Below, piece after piece: positions 1 to 8,214 of a DNA stretch of 64,000 bases. The stretch lies in assembly GCF_001905595.1 (NCBI RefSeq), contig NZ_LIXI01000004.1, positions 186,001 to 250,000 on the forward strand, read 5' to 3'. Position 1 is the first letter of the stretch; each line of letters begins with the position of its first letter. Both the position numbers and the translations under genes were made by a program. Under the pieces are notes generated by a model. The model had not been told where the DNA came from, searched no databases, and worked only from the letters and a program-made list of their open reading frames with translations. The DNA is from Streptomyces sp. CB00316. Its GTDB lineage: Bacteria; Actinomycetota; Actinomycetes; Streptomycetales; Streptomycetaceae.

Positions 1-31
1 AGGCACCCGCCGCACTCCCGCTCTCCCCGTC

Positions 32-1675
32 TCAGTCACCGGCGAGCAGCTCGTCCGCGTCGACGATCCGGTACGCGTACCCCTGCTCGGCCAGGAACCG
101 CTGGCGGTGCGCCGCGAAGTCCTGGTCGATGGTGTCGCGGGCGACGACCGAGTAGAACCGCGCCTCGTGCCCGTCGGCCTTCGGCCGCAGGACGCGCCCC
201 AGCCGCTGCGCCTCCTCCTGGCGCGACCCGAAGGTCCCGGAGACCTGGATGGCGACGGTGGCCTCGGGCAGGTCGATGGAGAAGTTGGCGACCTTGGAGA
301 CGACGAGGACGCTGATCTCCCCGTTCCGGAACGCGCCGAAGAGCTTCTCCCGCTGGGCGTTGCTGGTCTCGCCCTTGATGACGGGGGCGTCCAGGTGCTC
401 GCCGAGCTCGTCGAGCTGGTCGATGTACTGCCCGATGACGAGGGTCTGCTCGCCCTGGTGCTTGCGTACGAGCGCCTCGGTGACCTTCCGCTTGGTGGCG
501 GTGGTCGCGCAGAACCGGTACTTCTCCTCCGCCTCGGCCGTCGCGTACGCGAGCCGCTCGGAGTCGGTGAGGTTGACCCGTACCTCCACGCAGTCGGCGG
601 GCGCGATGTAGCCCTGCGCCTCGATCTCCTTCCACGGGGCGTCGAACCGCTTGGGCCCGATCAGCGAGAACACGTCCGACTCGCGGCCGTCCTCCCGGAC
701 GAGCGTCGCCGTGAGACCCAGCCGCCGCCGGGCCTGGAGGTCGGCGGTGAACTTGAAGACGGGCGCGGGCAGCAGGTGCACCTCGTCGTAGACGACCAGG
801 CCCCAGTCGCGGGAGTCGAAGAGCTCCAGGTGCGGGTAGACGCCCTTACGGCGGGTCGTCAGCACCTGGTAGGTGGCGATGGTGACCGGCCGGATCTCCT
901 TCTTCGTACCGCTGTACTCGCCGATCTCCTCCTCGGTCAGCGACGTCCGCTTCACCAGCTCGTGCTTCCACTGGCGGGCGGAGACGGTGTTGGTGACGAG
1001 GATCAGCGTGGTCGCCTTGGCCTGGGCCATGGCACCGGCGCCCACGAGGGTCTTCCCGGCCCCGCAGGGCAGGACGACCACCCCGGACCCGCCGTGCCAG
1101 AACCCTTCCACCGCCTGCTTCTGGTACGGCCGCAGGGCCCAGCCGTCCTCGGCCAGCTCGATGGGGTGCGCCTCGCCGTCGACGTAACCCGCGAGGTCCT
1201 CGGCGGGCCAGCCCAGCTTCAGCAGGGTCTGCTTGATCTGCCCGCGCTCGGAGGGGTGCACGGCCACGGTGTCCGGGTCGAGCCGGGCGCCGACGAGCGG
1301 CTGCACCTTCTTCGACCGCAGGATCTCCTCCAGCACGGGCCGGTCGGTGCTGGTGAGCACGAGCCCGTGCACCGGGTGCTTGGAGAGGGTGAGCCGCCCG
1401 TACCGCGCCATCGTCTCGGCGATGTCGACCAGGAGCGCGTGCGGCACGGGGTAGCGGGAGTACTCCACCAGGGCGTCGACGACCTGCTCGGCGTCGTGCC
1501 CGGCGGCGCGGGCGTTCCACAGCCCGAGCGGGGTGACCCGGTACGTGTGGATGTGCTCGGGCGCACGCTCCAGCTCCGCGAAGGGCGCGATGACCCGGCG
1601 GCAGGCGTCCGCCAGCTCGTGGTCGACCTCGAGGAGCAGCGTCTTGTCGCTCTGGACGATGAGGGGTCCGGTCAC
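32..1675 (-). CDS. xpb: DNA repair helicase XPB (superfamily 2)
   Basis: ATP-dependent 3'-5' DNA helicase of the XPB/Rad25 type (547 aa, GTG start), expected to unwind DNA in repair. Residues about 1-150 form an accessory domain (PLIVQSDKTLLLEVDHELA onward). The helicase core follows: Walker A PCGAGKT at 203-209, DEVH box at 297-300, LTAT at 321-324, the XPB-specific RED motif at 327-329, and motif VI QRLGRVLRPK near 490-499. Length and motif order fit actinobacterial XPB. The nearest same-strand genes are a DUF2071 protein, a small peptide and a WYL protein that carries a similar accessory domain. An AAAGGG stretch precedes the GTG. Family assignment is firm; the repair role is inferred from the family. 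Confidence 0.95.
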   Translation of the reverse strand: MTGPLIVQSDKTLLLEVDHELADACRRVIAPFAELERAPEHIHTYRVTPLGLWNARAAGHDAEQVVDALVEYSRYPVPHALLVDIAETMARYGRLTLSKHPVHGLVLTSTDRPVLEEILRSKKVQPLVGARLDPDTVAVHPSERGQIKQTLLKLGWPAEDLAGYVDGEAHPIELAEDGWALRPYQKQAVEGFWHGGSGVVVLPCGAGKTLVGAGAMAQAKATTLILVTNTVSARQWKHELVKRTSLTEEEIGEYSGTKKEIRPVTIATYQVLTTRRKGVYPHLELFDSRDWGLVVYDEVHLLPAPVFKFTADLQARRRLGLTATLVREDGRESDVFSLIGPKRFDAPWKEIEAQGYIAPADCVEVRVNLTDSERLAYATAEAEEKYRFCATTATKRKVTEALVRKHQGEQTLVIGQYIDQLDELGEHLDAPVIKGETSNAQREKLFGAFRNGEISVLVVSKVANFSIDLPEATVAIQVSGTFGSRQEEAQRLGRVLRPKADGHEARFYSVVARDTIDQDFAAHRQRFLAEQGYAYRIVDADELLAGD

Positions 1676-1789
1676 GCGCTTCGGCCCTTTCTGCGGGGTG
1701 CGGCCGCGGATGCGGCCAAACGTCCAGTGTGCCGCATCGTGGGGCGGGGCGGGGTGAGTGCGTGCGGAGCCCGGGCGGCGGCCCCGGCC

Positions 1790-2575
1790 TCAGGCCCCGC
1801 GCCGCTGCGGCCCGAAGCGCACGGGGACGCCGGGGGAGTACAGCACGCTCACCGGATCGCCGGCCGGTGCGGGCAGCCCTCCGGCCGCCACCAGGTCCTC
1901 GTCGCACGCGAGGAGCTCCGCCCGGTGCAGGGGCCAGCGGGGATGGACGTTGGGCAGGTACGCGGTCCGCCCGAAGAACGAGCTGTGCAGGGCCCAACGG
2001 GCCGTGAGGAAGTGCTCCAGGGGCGTGGGTTCGTCGATCGGATCCCCCGCCCGCAGCACGATCCGGCTCCGCGCGCCGCGTGGGCCGGGCCAGCGCCGGG
2101 TGCTCGTGTACGTGAGGGTGTCGCCGGACCGTTCGATGTCCATCCGGGACCACACGTACGGCAGCCGCACCGCGGCCCGCGCCACGAGGACGGGGATCAG
2201 CCGCGAGGCGTCGAGGGACCGGAAGACGACACCGCGCCGCCCGCGCTCGTCGACCGAGTACAGCCGCACATTGGTCTCGGGAAAGGTCCCCAGGTAGGGG
2301 ATGCCCGGCAGCCCGAGCCACCCCACCCGGTGCATCCGGAACGCCACGAGCCCCACGTGGGCCGTCCCGTCGAAGGTGTCCGGCACGGTCCCCGCCGGCA
2401 ACAGCGGCGCCACGTGAGCCGGATCGACCGCCCAGTGCAGGAACGCCAGATCCAGCCAGGACTGCGTGAGCAGCGGAGGCATCGGCGCGGCGGGCGGTCC
2501 GGGCGACACCGGTTCGGGCGTCACAGGGCGGGGCGGCACGCGCTTCGGCTCGGGGACCCGGTCGGCGGAGGCCAT
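1790..2575 (-). CDS. DUF2071 (YqjF-like) protein
   Basis: A 261-aa protein of the DUF2071/YqjF family, whose biochemical role is unknown. After a proline-rich, low-complexity N-terminus of about 35 residues comes the typical family start (LLTQSWLDLAFLHWAVDP), then LLPAGTVPDTFDG and VGLVAFRMHRVGWLGLPGIPY. No signal peptide or membrane helix is seen. The ATG is preceded closely by GGAG. It lies between xpb and the XPB-domain/WYL gene on the same strand with more than 100 bp on the xpb side, so co-transcription is possible but not shown. Confidence 0.85.
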   Translation of the reverse strand: MASADRVPEPKRVPPRPVTPEPVSPGPPAAPMPPLLTQSWLDLAFLHWAVDPAHVAPLLPAGTVPDTFDGTAHVGLVAFRMHRVGWLGLPGIPYLGTFPETNVRLYSVDERGRRGVVFRSLDASRLIPVLVARAAVRLPYVWSRMDIERSGDTLTYTSTRRWPGPRGARSRIVLRAGDPIDEPTPLEHFLTARWALHSSFFGRTAYLPNVHPRWPLHRAELLACDEDLVAAGGLPAPAGDPVSVLYSPGVPVRFGPQRRGA

Positions 2576-2592
2576 CTCCGTACGCGGCCCCG

Positions 2593-2718
2593 CTACTCGG
2601 CTTCGCCGGGCTGCCCGGAGCGCTTGCTCCGCCCGACGCCGGGCACGGCGAGACAGAGGACGGCCGCCACGACGATCGCCATCATGATCTGCTCACCGGC
2701 GGTCAGGGTTCCGATCAT
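2593..2718 (-). CDS. small single-span membrane peptide (41 aa)
   Basis: A 41-residue ORF with one predicted membrane helix (IMMAIVVAAVLCLAVPGVG) followed by a basic then acidic tail (RSKRSGQPGEAE). A strong GAGGAG ribosome site sits 6 nt before the ATG, which is the main reason to believe it. It ends 17 bp before the DUF2071 start, so the two could be translated from one message. Function is unknown. A tandem octamer repeat lies directly upstream in its leader. Confidence 0.6.
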   Translation of the reverse strand: MIGTLTAGEQIMMAIVVAAVLCLAVPGVGRSKRSGQPGEAE

Positions 2719-2730
2719 CGTCGTCTCCTC

Positions 2731-2760
2731 GGTGGATCGGTGGATCGGTGGATCGGTGGT
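2731..2760. repeat. tandem 8-bp repeat (ggtggatc, about 3.6 copies)
   Basis: Three exact copies of ggtggatc (2731-2738, 2739-2746, 2747-2754) and a partial fourth. The array sits in the leader of the 41-aa peptide gene, immediately upstream of its ribosome site. It is non-coding, so copy-number change would alter leader length rather than a protein. Confidence 0.9.
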
Positions 2761-2879
2761 CGTGCATCGGCCGAGTGCGTACGGCGAACATGTCATGCGG
2801 CGCGACCCGCGACAACCATGAAGGTGATCTTCTGAGCCTCCCTTGAGCACACCGGAATCGAGCGCCAAGGCGGCCGCCC

Positions 2880-5342
2880 CTACCCCTGCTCGTCCTCCGC
2901 CAGCTCCGCCACCCCCGTGATCCGGTGCAGCGCGAACGTGCGGACCTCGTCGGCCGTGTGGTCGTACGCCGTGACGAAGCCGCCCTCCACGCGGACCGGG
3001 GCGATCACGCGCTGGCTGGCCGCACCCTCCGCGTTGACGTAGCCGATCCAGACCGCGGAGCCCGTCATCGCGGCCGCCTGGACCGTGGCCAGGGTCTCCG
3101 CCGAGGTGGTGCGGGGGAGGGCGTCGGAGGTGCGCGCCCCCGCAGCGCCCTCGGGGGATTTTTTGCGGACCACCGTGGCGGCCGTGTCGCCGGCGCGGAT
3201 GGCCCGTACCGCCGCGCCGAGCAGGGTGGTGTCCGGGACCGGGGGGCCTTCGGGGACCGGGGTGGGAGGGGTACGGGGCGGGGTGCGGCGGGCGCCGGCG
3301 CGGGTGATCAGGACATCGCCCTCGGCCGATTCGGCGGCGGGGGCGTACCCCATCTCGCGCAGCGCTTCGAGGAGGTAGCCGGGGTCGGCCTGGGAGGCCA
3401 GGACCGTGGGGGCCAGGCGGCGGAGCCGGAGTCCGGTGGAGCGGCGGTCGGCCAGGATCTCGTTGAGGACTGCCTCGTCGTCGCAGCGTACGTACGCGGA
3501 GGCCGCCCCGATCCGCAGGTGGCCGTGGCGGCGGGCCACGTCGTCGATCAGGTAGCTCAGCGGCTGCGGCACCGGCGTACGGCTGTGCGCGGCCAGGAAC
3601 GCGTGCAGGTCGGCCGCCGCCTGCCCGGCGTCCAGCGCGCGGCGCACGGAGCCGGGCGTGAAGCGGTAGACCGTCGCCCCGCCCTTCGACTCGACGTCCG
3701 CGAGGACCGACAGGGCCTCCGCCAGCGGGCGTTCCAGGGGCCCCGGCGCCACCGCCGTCAGGTCCGCCTGGAGCAGGACGTGGTCCAGGGGTTCGGGCAG
3801 GAGCGGGGCCAGGAGGGCGGCGGCCGCGTCCTCGCCCTCGTCCAGCAGGGCGCGGGCCTGCGAGGAGAGCGCGCCGCGGCCCGTGATGCCCAGCAACTCC
3901 GCCTCGTTGAGCGTCCACAGGGCGAGCCGGGAGCGGAGGTCGGTGCTCTCTCCGGAGGGCGAGGAACCACGCAGCGGGCGTTCCCAGCGCAGCCGTCGCA
4001 GCAGCGTCTCCGGGTCCGGCGCGGTGCCCGGCGGCAGTTCGGCGAAGAGGGCCAGCACCCGGCGGCGTACCTCGGGGGCGGCCGAGCGGTCCAGCTCGGG
4101 GCCGAGCGCGGACAGGGCCCGCCCCTTCGCGTCCTGGCCGCCGACCAGGCCGGGGACCCGGGTGGCCGGGAGCCAGGCGGTGGCGAGGTGGGTCCAGCGG
4201 TCCTGGGCGGAGAGGTCGAGCCACTCGTCGTACGCGGGCGTCGGCGCGTACCGCTCGTCGCTCTCGCCGTCGGTGGCCAGCAGCCCCGCCGCGTAGGCGA
4301 GTTCGACCCAGAACGCGGCGATCGGCTCCGCCACCTCCAGCGCGGCCGCCGCCCGTTTCAGCTCCCGCACGCTCAGGCCGCCCGCGCGCAGGATCGCCGG
4401 GCCGCCGCCGTTCCAGAGCTTCAGCAGCTCCTCGACCGTGGACAGCGCGGTGAACGCCTGGCCGGCCGCCGCCCTGTCCACAGCCTGTGGATCGCGTTCG
4501 GCTGCCGCCGCGACGACCGGGGGGACCGGTTCCGGTACGCGGTGTGCGCGTCCGGCGCGCAGATGGAGGGCCGCCTCGCGCGGCAGGACCACCGTGCGCG
4601 TCGAGACCGGCAGCAGCAGGCCCCGGTCGCGCAGCCACTTCACCGGCGGGGTCGGGTTCGGGGTGACCTCACCGTACGGCGGCCCCCATACCAGCCGGTC
4701 CAGGACCGACAGCGCCTCCACCGGGGCCGTGTCCAGCAGCTGCGCCATCCGCGTCCGGTCCGTGAACAGGGCGGACAGCGCGGCCACCGCCGAGACCGGG
4801 TCGTGTGTGGCGGGAAGCCCGGACGCCACCAGGATCTCCTGGAGCCGGCCCGGCGACATCCCGGCCGTCGCCTCGGCGACCGTCGGGCCGAGGCCGGTGG
4901 GGGAGGGGTGCTGCGGGGACGGGGCGAGCAGCTCGCGGGCCGTACGCACGAGCCGCAGCCGTTCGTCCTCGCCCCAGACCAGGGCCTGTTCGCGCAGCGT
5001 GGCCAGCGCGCCCGGCAGCGCGGCGGTGACCGCTGCCCCCACGTCGTCGCACTGCTCGCCGTCGTCGAGCCCGTCGCCGGTGAGCAGCGAGAGCAGCGTG
5101 TCGTAAGGGGCCGGGTCCGGGGCCACCGCCAGCGCCTCGGCGGTCTGCAGCGCGAACCGGTCCAGGTGTTCCACGGCGCGGACCACCGAGGCCCGGGTGC
5201 TGGCCCTGGTGGCGAGCTGGGTGATGTCGTTCGGCACCGGGTTGAGGAGGTCGGGGCGGGCACGCAGCAGCCCGGCCAGCGATTCGTCGCCCCGGGCGCG
5301 CAGGGCTTCGGCGAGCGTGCGCGGTGGTGTGGTCGTCCCCAT
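2880..5342 (-). CDS. XPB-type accessory domain / WYL domain protein
   Basis: An 820-aa protein annotated in actinomycetes as a helicase-associated (Helicase_C_3-like) protein. It has no Walker or DEAD motifs of its own. Residues about 515-665 (HVLLQADLTAVAPGPLERP onward, then YRFTPGSVRRALDAG, SRTPVPQPLSYLIDDVARR, DDEAVLNEILADRR) align by eye with residues 1-160 of the XPB helicase 1.2 kb away. The C-terminal 60 residues look like a WYL ligand/nucleic-acid-sensing domain (WIGYVNAEGAASQRVIAP, VTAYDHTADEVRTFALHRI). I start at the ATG at 5342 (MGTTTPPRTL) because the open frame upstream overlaps the divergent gene. A DNA-damage role with XPB is inferred. Confidence 0.85.
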   Translation of the reverse strand: MGTTTPPRTLAEALRARGDESLAGLLRARPDLLNPVPNDITQLATRASTRASVVRAVEHLDRFALQTAEALAVAPDPAPYDTLLSLLTGDGLDDGEQCDDVGAAVTAALPGALATLREQALVWGEDERLRLVRTARELLAPSPQHPSPTGLGPTVAEATAGMSPGRLQEILVASGLPATHDPVSAVAALSALFTDRTRMAQLLDTAPVEALSVLDRLVWGPPYGEVTPNPTPPVKWLRDRGLLLPVSTRTVVLPREAALHLRAGRAHRVPEPVPPVVAAAAERDPQAVDRAAAGQAFTALSTVEELLKLWNGGGPAILRAGGLSVRELKRAAAALEVAEPIAAFWVELAYAAGLLATDGESDERYAPTPAYDEWLDLSAQDRWTHLATAWLPATRVPGLVGGQDAKGRALSALGPELDRSAAPEVRRRVLALFAELPPGTAPDPETLLRRLRWERPLRGSSPSGESTDLRSRLALWTLNEAELLGITGRGALSSQARALLDEGEDAAAALLAPLLPEPLDHVLLQADLTAVAPGPLERPLAEALSVLADVESKGGATVYRFTPGSVRRALDAGQAAADLHAFLAAHSRTPVPQPLSYLIDDVARRHGHLRIGAASAYVRCDDEAVLNEILADRRSTGLRLRRLAPTVLASQADPGYLLEALREMGYAPAAESAEGDVLITRAGARRTPPRTPPTPVPEGPPVPDTTLLGAAVRAIRAGDTAATVVRKKSPEGAAGARTSDALPRTTSAETLATVQAAAMTGSAVWIGYVNAEGAASQRVIAPVRVEGGFVTAYDHTADEVRTFALHRITGVAELAEDEQG

Positions 5343-5364
5343 CCGTCCCACGTTAGCCGCTGAA

Positions 5365-5374
5365 ACGCTACCGT
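5365..5374. promoter_or_regulatory. overlapping divergent -10 hexamers
   Basis: In the 63-bp gap between two divergent genes the sequence acgctaccgt reads TACCGT on the plus strand (5369-5374) and TAGCGT on the minus strand (5365-5370). Both fit the actinomycete TANNNT -10 box and share two bases, so polymerase could bind only one direction at a time. -35 boxes are not clear. Prediction only. Confidence 0.4.
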
Positions 5375-5405
5375 CGGGGCAGGGCGGCAAGAGGGGATGC
5401 ACCGC

Positions 5406-6608
5406 GTGGGGATCGAGAGCGACCAGCTCGTCTACGACTACCTGAGCCGGGTCGGCGACCTGGCCCAGCAGCAACAGCTGTCGTCGGGCGCCCGGATGCG
5501 GCTCGTCTCGACGCTGCGGGGCGAGATCGACCGCCGCCGCGCGAGCGAGGGCGCGGACTCCCCGGCGGCCGTGCGGCGGATCATCGGCAGGCTCGGGAGC
5601 CCGGCCGAACTGGTCGGCGCGGCGGCGGAGTCGGGCGACGGGACGGTGCCGCTGCCGTCGGCGCGTACGGGCGGCGGCGCGGCGGTCCCCAAGCCCCGGA
5701 GCGGGTTCCTCCGCAAGGGCCCGAAGGAGGCGGACGAGCCGGGGGCGGCCTCCGGCCCCGCGCCTGATCCCGCCTCCGATCCCGCCCCGAAAGCCGGTTC
5801 CTGGCGGGGCGCGTCGCGGCCCGCCGCCGACCGTCCCCGAACGGATCTCACGAAGCCCCCCGGCCCCGACGACGCCCCTGACGCCCCTGCCCCGGCCCCG
5901 GACGCCGACAGCGCCCCCACCACCCCCTGGCCCCACCCCTCCGCGCCGCACATCCTCGGCCCCGACCAGCAGGGCACCGGCGAGGAGGACTGGTGGCGCC
6001 TGGAGCCCGGGCCCTTCGACGCGGGGACCGCCATCCCCGGGTTCCACGGCGGCATCGAGGCCCCGGAGCTCCTCGGCAGGCGGCCGGCGAAGCCCACCGC
6101 CGCGGACAAGGAGGCGGAGGAGCAAGAAGAGGAAGAGGAAGAGGCCACGGAGGACGGCGAGGCCGACACCGCAGCGGGCCCCCGCCGCCGCGCCCTCCGC
6201 ATCCCGAGGCCGCGCCGCCGCAAGCCCGTCGTCGTGGCCGAACCCGTCGTCGCGGCCCCGGCCCCCCGTGGCGGGTTCGCCCACCCCCTGCTGCTCCTGG
6301 CCGCCGTGCTGCTGATCGCCGGGGTTGTCACCGGGTCCTGGATCCCGCTCGCGGGCGGCTGGCTCATCGCGTACGGCTCCCGGACCCTCTCCCGTACGGA
6401 GGCGAAGTGGGCGGCCCTGGGGCTCCCGGGCGTGGTCGTCGCCGGGGCGCTCGTCTGGGTGTGGGGGCGGCTGGACGGGCGCTGGGGCGAGCCCATCGAG
6501 GACGGGGCGCTCCGCGAGGTGCTGGCCGGCGCCTGGCCCGTGGTCGTCCGCATCGCGGCCGTCGCCTCCGCGCTCTACCTGGTGTGGCGGGCGCGGAGGC
6601 GGGGGTGA
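5406..6608 (+). CDS. membrane protein with N-terminal helical (HAAS-like) domain
   Basis: About 400 aa. The first 75 residues (ESDQLVYDYLSRVGDLAQQ... MRLVSTLRGEIDRRR... VRRIIGRLGSPAEL) resemble the small helical domain found in DUF1700/HAAS-type membrane proteins. A long Pro/Ala-rich disordered linker follows, with a glutamate-rich run near residues 235-260. The C-terminus has about four hydrophobic segments (HPLLLLAAVLLIAGVVTG, WIPLAGGWLIAYG, LPGVVVAGALVWVWG, IAAVASALYLVW). I prefer the GTG at 5406 over the ATG at 5397, since GAGGGG lies directly against that ATG but 9 nt from the GTG. Function is unknown. Confidence 0.75.
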   Translation: MGIESDQLVYDYLSRVGDLAQQQQLSSGARMRLVSTLRGEIDRRRASEGADSPAAVRRIIGRLGSPAELVGAAAESGDGTVPLPSARTGGGAAVPKPRSGFLRKGPKEADEPGAASGPAPDPASDPAPKAGSWRGASRPAADRPRTDLTKPPGPDDAPDAPAPAPDADSAPTTPWPHPSAPHILGPDQQGTGEEDWWRLEPGPFDAGTAIPGFHGGIEAPELLGRRPAKPTAADKEAEEQEEEEEEATEDGEADTAAGPRRRALRIPRPRRRKPVVVAEPVVAAPAPRGGFAHPLLLLAAVLLIAGVVTGSWIPLAGGWLIAYGSRTLSRTEAKWAALGLPGVVVAGALVWVWGRLDGRWGEPIEDGALREVLAGAWPVVVRIAAVASALYLVWRARRRG

Positions 6609-6621
6609 GAAGCCCCGGGAG

Positions 6622-6800
6622 CTACCTCGTCAGGTCGGCCTTGAGCTCTTCGAGGATCTTGTCGGCCGCCGTGTAGCCGATGCCCTGGACCCACAGCTGG
6701 TCGTCGACCGCGAAGACCTTGCCGTTCTTCACGGCGTCCATGTTCTTCCACCGGCCGCGGCCGGTGGTCTGCGTCTCCTTGGACTTCGTTCGGAACGGAC
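6622..6800 (-). pseudogene. remnant of iron-siderophore ABC transporter substrate-binding protein
   Basis: Read on the minus strand, this ends with WKNMDAVKNGKVFAVDD and then LWVQGIGYTAADKILEELKADLTR before a stop. That is the characteristic C-terminus of FecB/BtuF-type siderophore-binding lipoproteins (normally about 330 aa). Only about 55 codons remain. The frame runs upstream into a stop near 6820 and has no signal peptide, lipobox or usable start, so it is a 5'-deleted fragment. Two copies of cggaacggactt lie at the broken end. Confidence 0.7.
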
Positions 6801-6922
6801 TTCGGAACGGACTTCGGGAGGATTACTAAGGCTGGCTAAGTACCGGCTCAGTCCAGGCGGCGGGGGTTTCACCGAGGACGGCGGTGGGCCGGTCCGCCGG
6901 GCCCGTCGGCACAATGGTCCCC

Positions 6923-7591
6923 ATGGCTTCCACGGCTTCGAGCCCTCACCCGGTCCCCGTCCCGGCCTCCGGCCCCCTCACGGTCGGCTTCGACCTCGAC
7001 ATGACCCTCATCGACTCCCGGGCCGGTATCGCCGCCACCTACCGGGCCCTCTCCGCCGAGACGGGGGTCCCCATCGACGACGCCCTGGTGGTGAGCCGGA
7101 TCGGCCCGCCGCTGGAGGAGGAGCTGGCGCACTGGTTCCCGGCCGGCGAGGTGGCCGCCGCCGGTGACCGCTACCGGGAGCTCTACCCCGACCACGCGAT
7201 AGCGCCGAGCACGGCCCTCGCCGGGGCGCGGGAGTCGATCGCCGAGGTACGGGCGCTCGGCGGCCGGGCGATCGTCGTGACGGCGAAGTACGAGCCGAAC
7301 GCCAAGCTGCACCTGGCCCACCTCGGCATCGAGCCGGACTCGGTGATCGGCTGGCTCTGGGCGGAGGCCAAGGGCGAGGCACTGCTGGAGCACGGGGCGC
7401 AGGTGTACGTGGGCGACCACGTGGGGGACGTCCGCGGGGCGCGCGTCGCCGGGGCGCTGTCGGTCGCCGTGACGACGGGCCCGTGCGACGAGCGGGAGTT
7501 GCGGGCGGCGGGCGCGGACGTGGTGCTGGCGGACCTGACACGGTTCCCGGCCTGGCTGCGGGCGTTCGAGGCGGACCGGCAGGCGGCCTGA
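6923..7591 (+). CDS. HAD-superfamily phosphatase
   Basis: A 222-aa haloacid-dehalogenase family hydrolase, probably acting on a small phosphorylated metabolite. Motif I is DLDMTLID (the Asp-x-Asp nucleophile pair), followed by a cap region. Motif II is the Thr in IVVTAK, motif III the Lys in the same stretch or just after it, and motif IV is VGDHVGD. It is a PGP/Gph-like type; the substrate cannot be told from sequence. Start choice: the ATG at 6923 lies 7 nt after a CACAAT hexamer, as expected for a leaderless message. ATGs at 6914 and 6884 are in frame but lack ribosome sites. Confidence 0.85.
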   Translation: MASTASSPHPVPVPASGPLTVGFDLDMTLIDSRAGIAATYRALSAETGVPIDDALVVSRIGPPLEEELAHWFPAGEVAAAGDRYRELYPDHAIAPSTALAGARESIAEVRALGGRAIVVTAKYEPNAKLHLAHLGIEPDSVIGWLWAEAKGEALLEHGAQVYVGDHVGDVRGARVAGALSVAVTTGPCDERELRAAGADVVLADLTRFPAWLRAFEADRQAA

Positions 7592-7600
7592 GAACCCCCG

Positions 7601-7933
7601 CTACCGCTCCTGCCCGGCCTGGGTCACCCGGTCGATCACCCAGTCGAGGCCGTGCGGCCCCGGCGCGTACGAGGGTGCCTGCCGCCAGACCTCGCTGAAC
7701 CCCGCGACGAGGGCGGACCGGGCGTCCGCACCCTCCGGCAGCCGGGACCGCAGCAGCTCCAGCAGGAGCGGGGCGAGCAGATCGTAGAGCTGACCGAGCG
7801 CGTCCCGGCCGCCATGGGCGATCTGTACGAGGAGGTCGTCGACGTGCGCCGTCGCCCGGCCCGGAACGTCACAGGCCGCGGGATGGACCGGAAGGGCGTG
7901 CCCTGCGTGCTTCACCCGACCGAGCTTAGCCAT
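7601..7933 (-). CDS. small protein resembling sigma-70 region 2 only
   Basis: A 110-aa protein. Residues 30-105 (DDLLVQIAHGGRDALGQLYDLLAPLLLELL... GFSEVWRQAPSY... DWVIDRVTQAG) follow the pattern of region 2 of SigK-like ECF sigma factors: D-L-L-x-x-h-A-x-G-x-x-x-A-h-x-x-L-Y-D at the start and a F-x-E-V-W-R segment followed by an aromatic. The chain stops where region 4 would begin, and the usual acidic -10-binding helix is degenerate (ADARSALVAG). It may be a non-initiating relative or a regulator. It is tail-to-tail with the HAD gene, 9 bp apart. Confidence 0.55.
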   Translation of the reverse strand: MAKLGRVKHAGHALPVHPAACDVPGRATAHVDDLLVQIAHGGRDALGQLYDLLAPLLLELLRSRLPEGADARSALVAGFSEVWRQAPSYAPGPHGLDWVIDRVTQAGQER

Positions 7934-7974
7934 CCCGCGCGACCGGCGTGATCCGGACGAAAGATCGAACGGGG

Positions 7975-8214
7975 CTAGCCGCGGCCGGCGGCCCGCTCGG
8001 GCGAGCTCAGCCAGACCGAGCGCACGACGCCCGCTCCGGCGATCAGGAAGCCGACGCCCATGAACATGCAGACCCCGTACGCGATCGGAGGGAACGGCTC
8101 CGTGCCGAGGAAGAGCGGGGCGACCGTCACCAGAGTGGCCAGTGCGCCGACGAAGAAGACGATCGCGCCGACCTGAACGAGCCGGTCGCCGGCGCCTGAA
8201 GGAGTAGTGGTCAC
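7975..8214 (-). CDS. small membrane protein, two spans
   Basis: A 79-aa protein with two hydrophobic helices: LVQVGAIVFFVGALATLVTVAPL and IAYGVCMFMGVGFLIAGAGVV. The GTG at 8214 (VTTTPSGAGDRL) is preferred to the in-frame start at 8247, because GGTGGG precedes it and the added residues are unlike a conserved N-terminus. It lies 41 bp upstream of the sigma-like gene on the same strand. Function is unknown. Confidence 0.7.
   Translation of the reverse strand: MTTTPSGAGDRLVQVGAIVFFVGALATLVTVAPLFLGTEPFPPIAYGVCMFMGVGFLIAGAGVVRSVWLSSPERAAGRG

Noticed and set aside
107..2821. A 904-codon open frame on the plus strand opposite xpb
   Set aside because: It is antisense to a clearly real helicase gene. 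The translation is low-complexity Arg/Gly/Leu sequence with no motif, as expected from mirrored high-GC codons.
6820..6845. Possible iron box upstream of the siderophore-protein remnant (ctaag...ctaag)
   Set aside because: The two ctaag copies are direct, not inverted, and do not fit the DtxR/DmdR 19-bp consensus when aligned.
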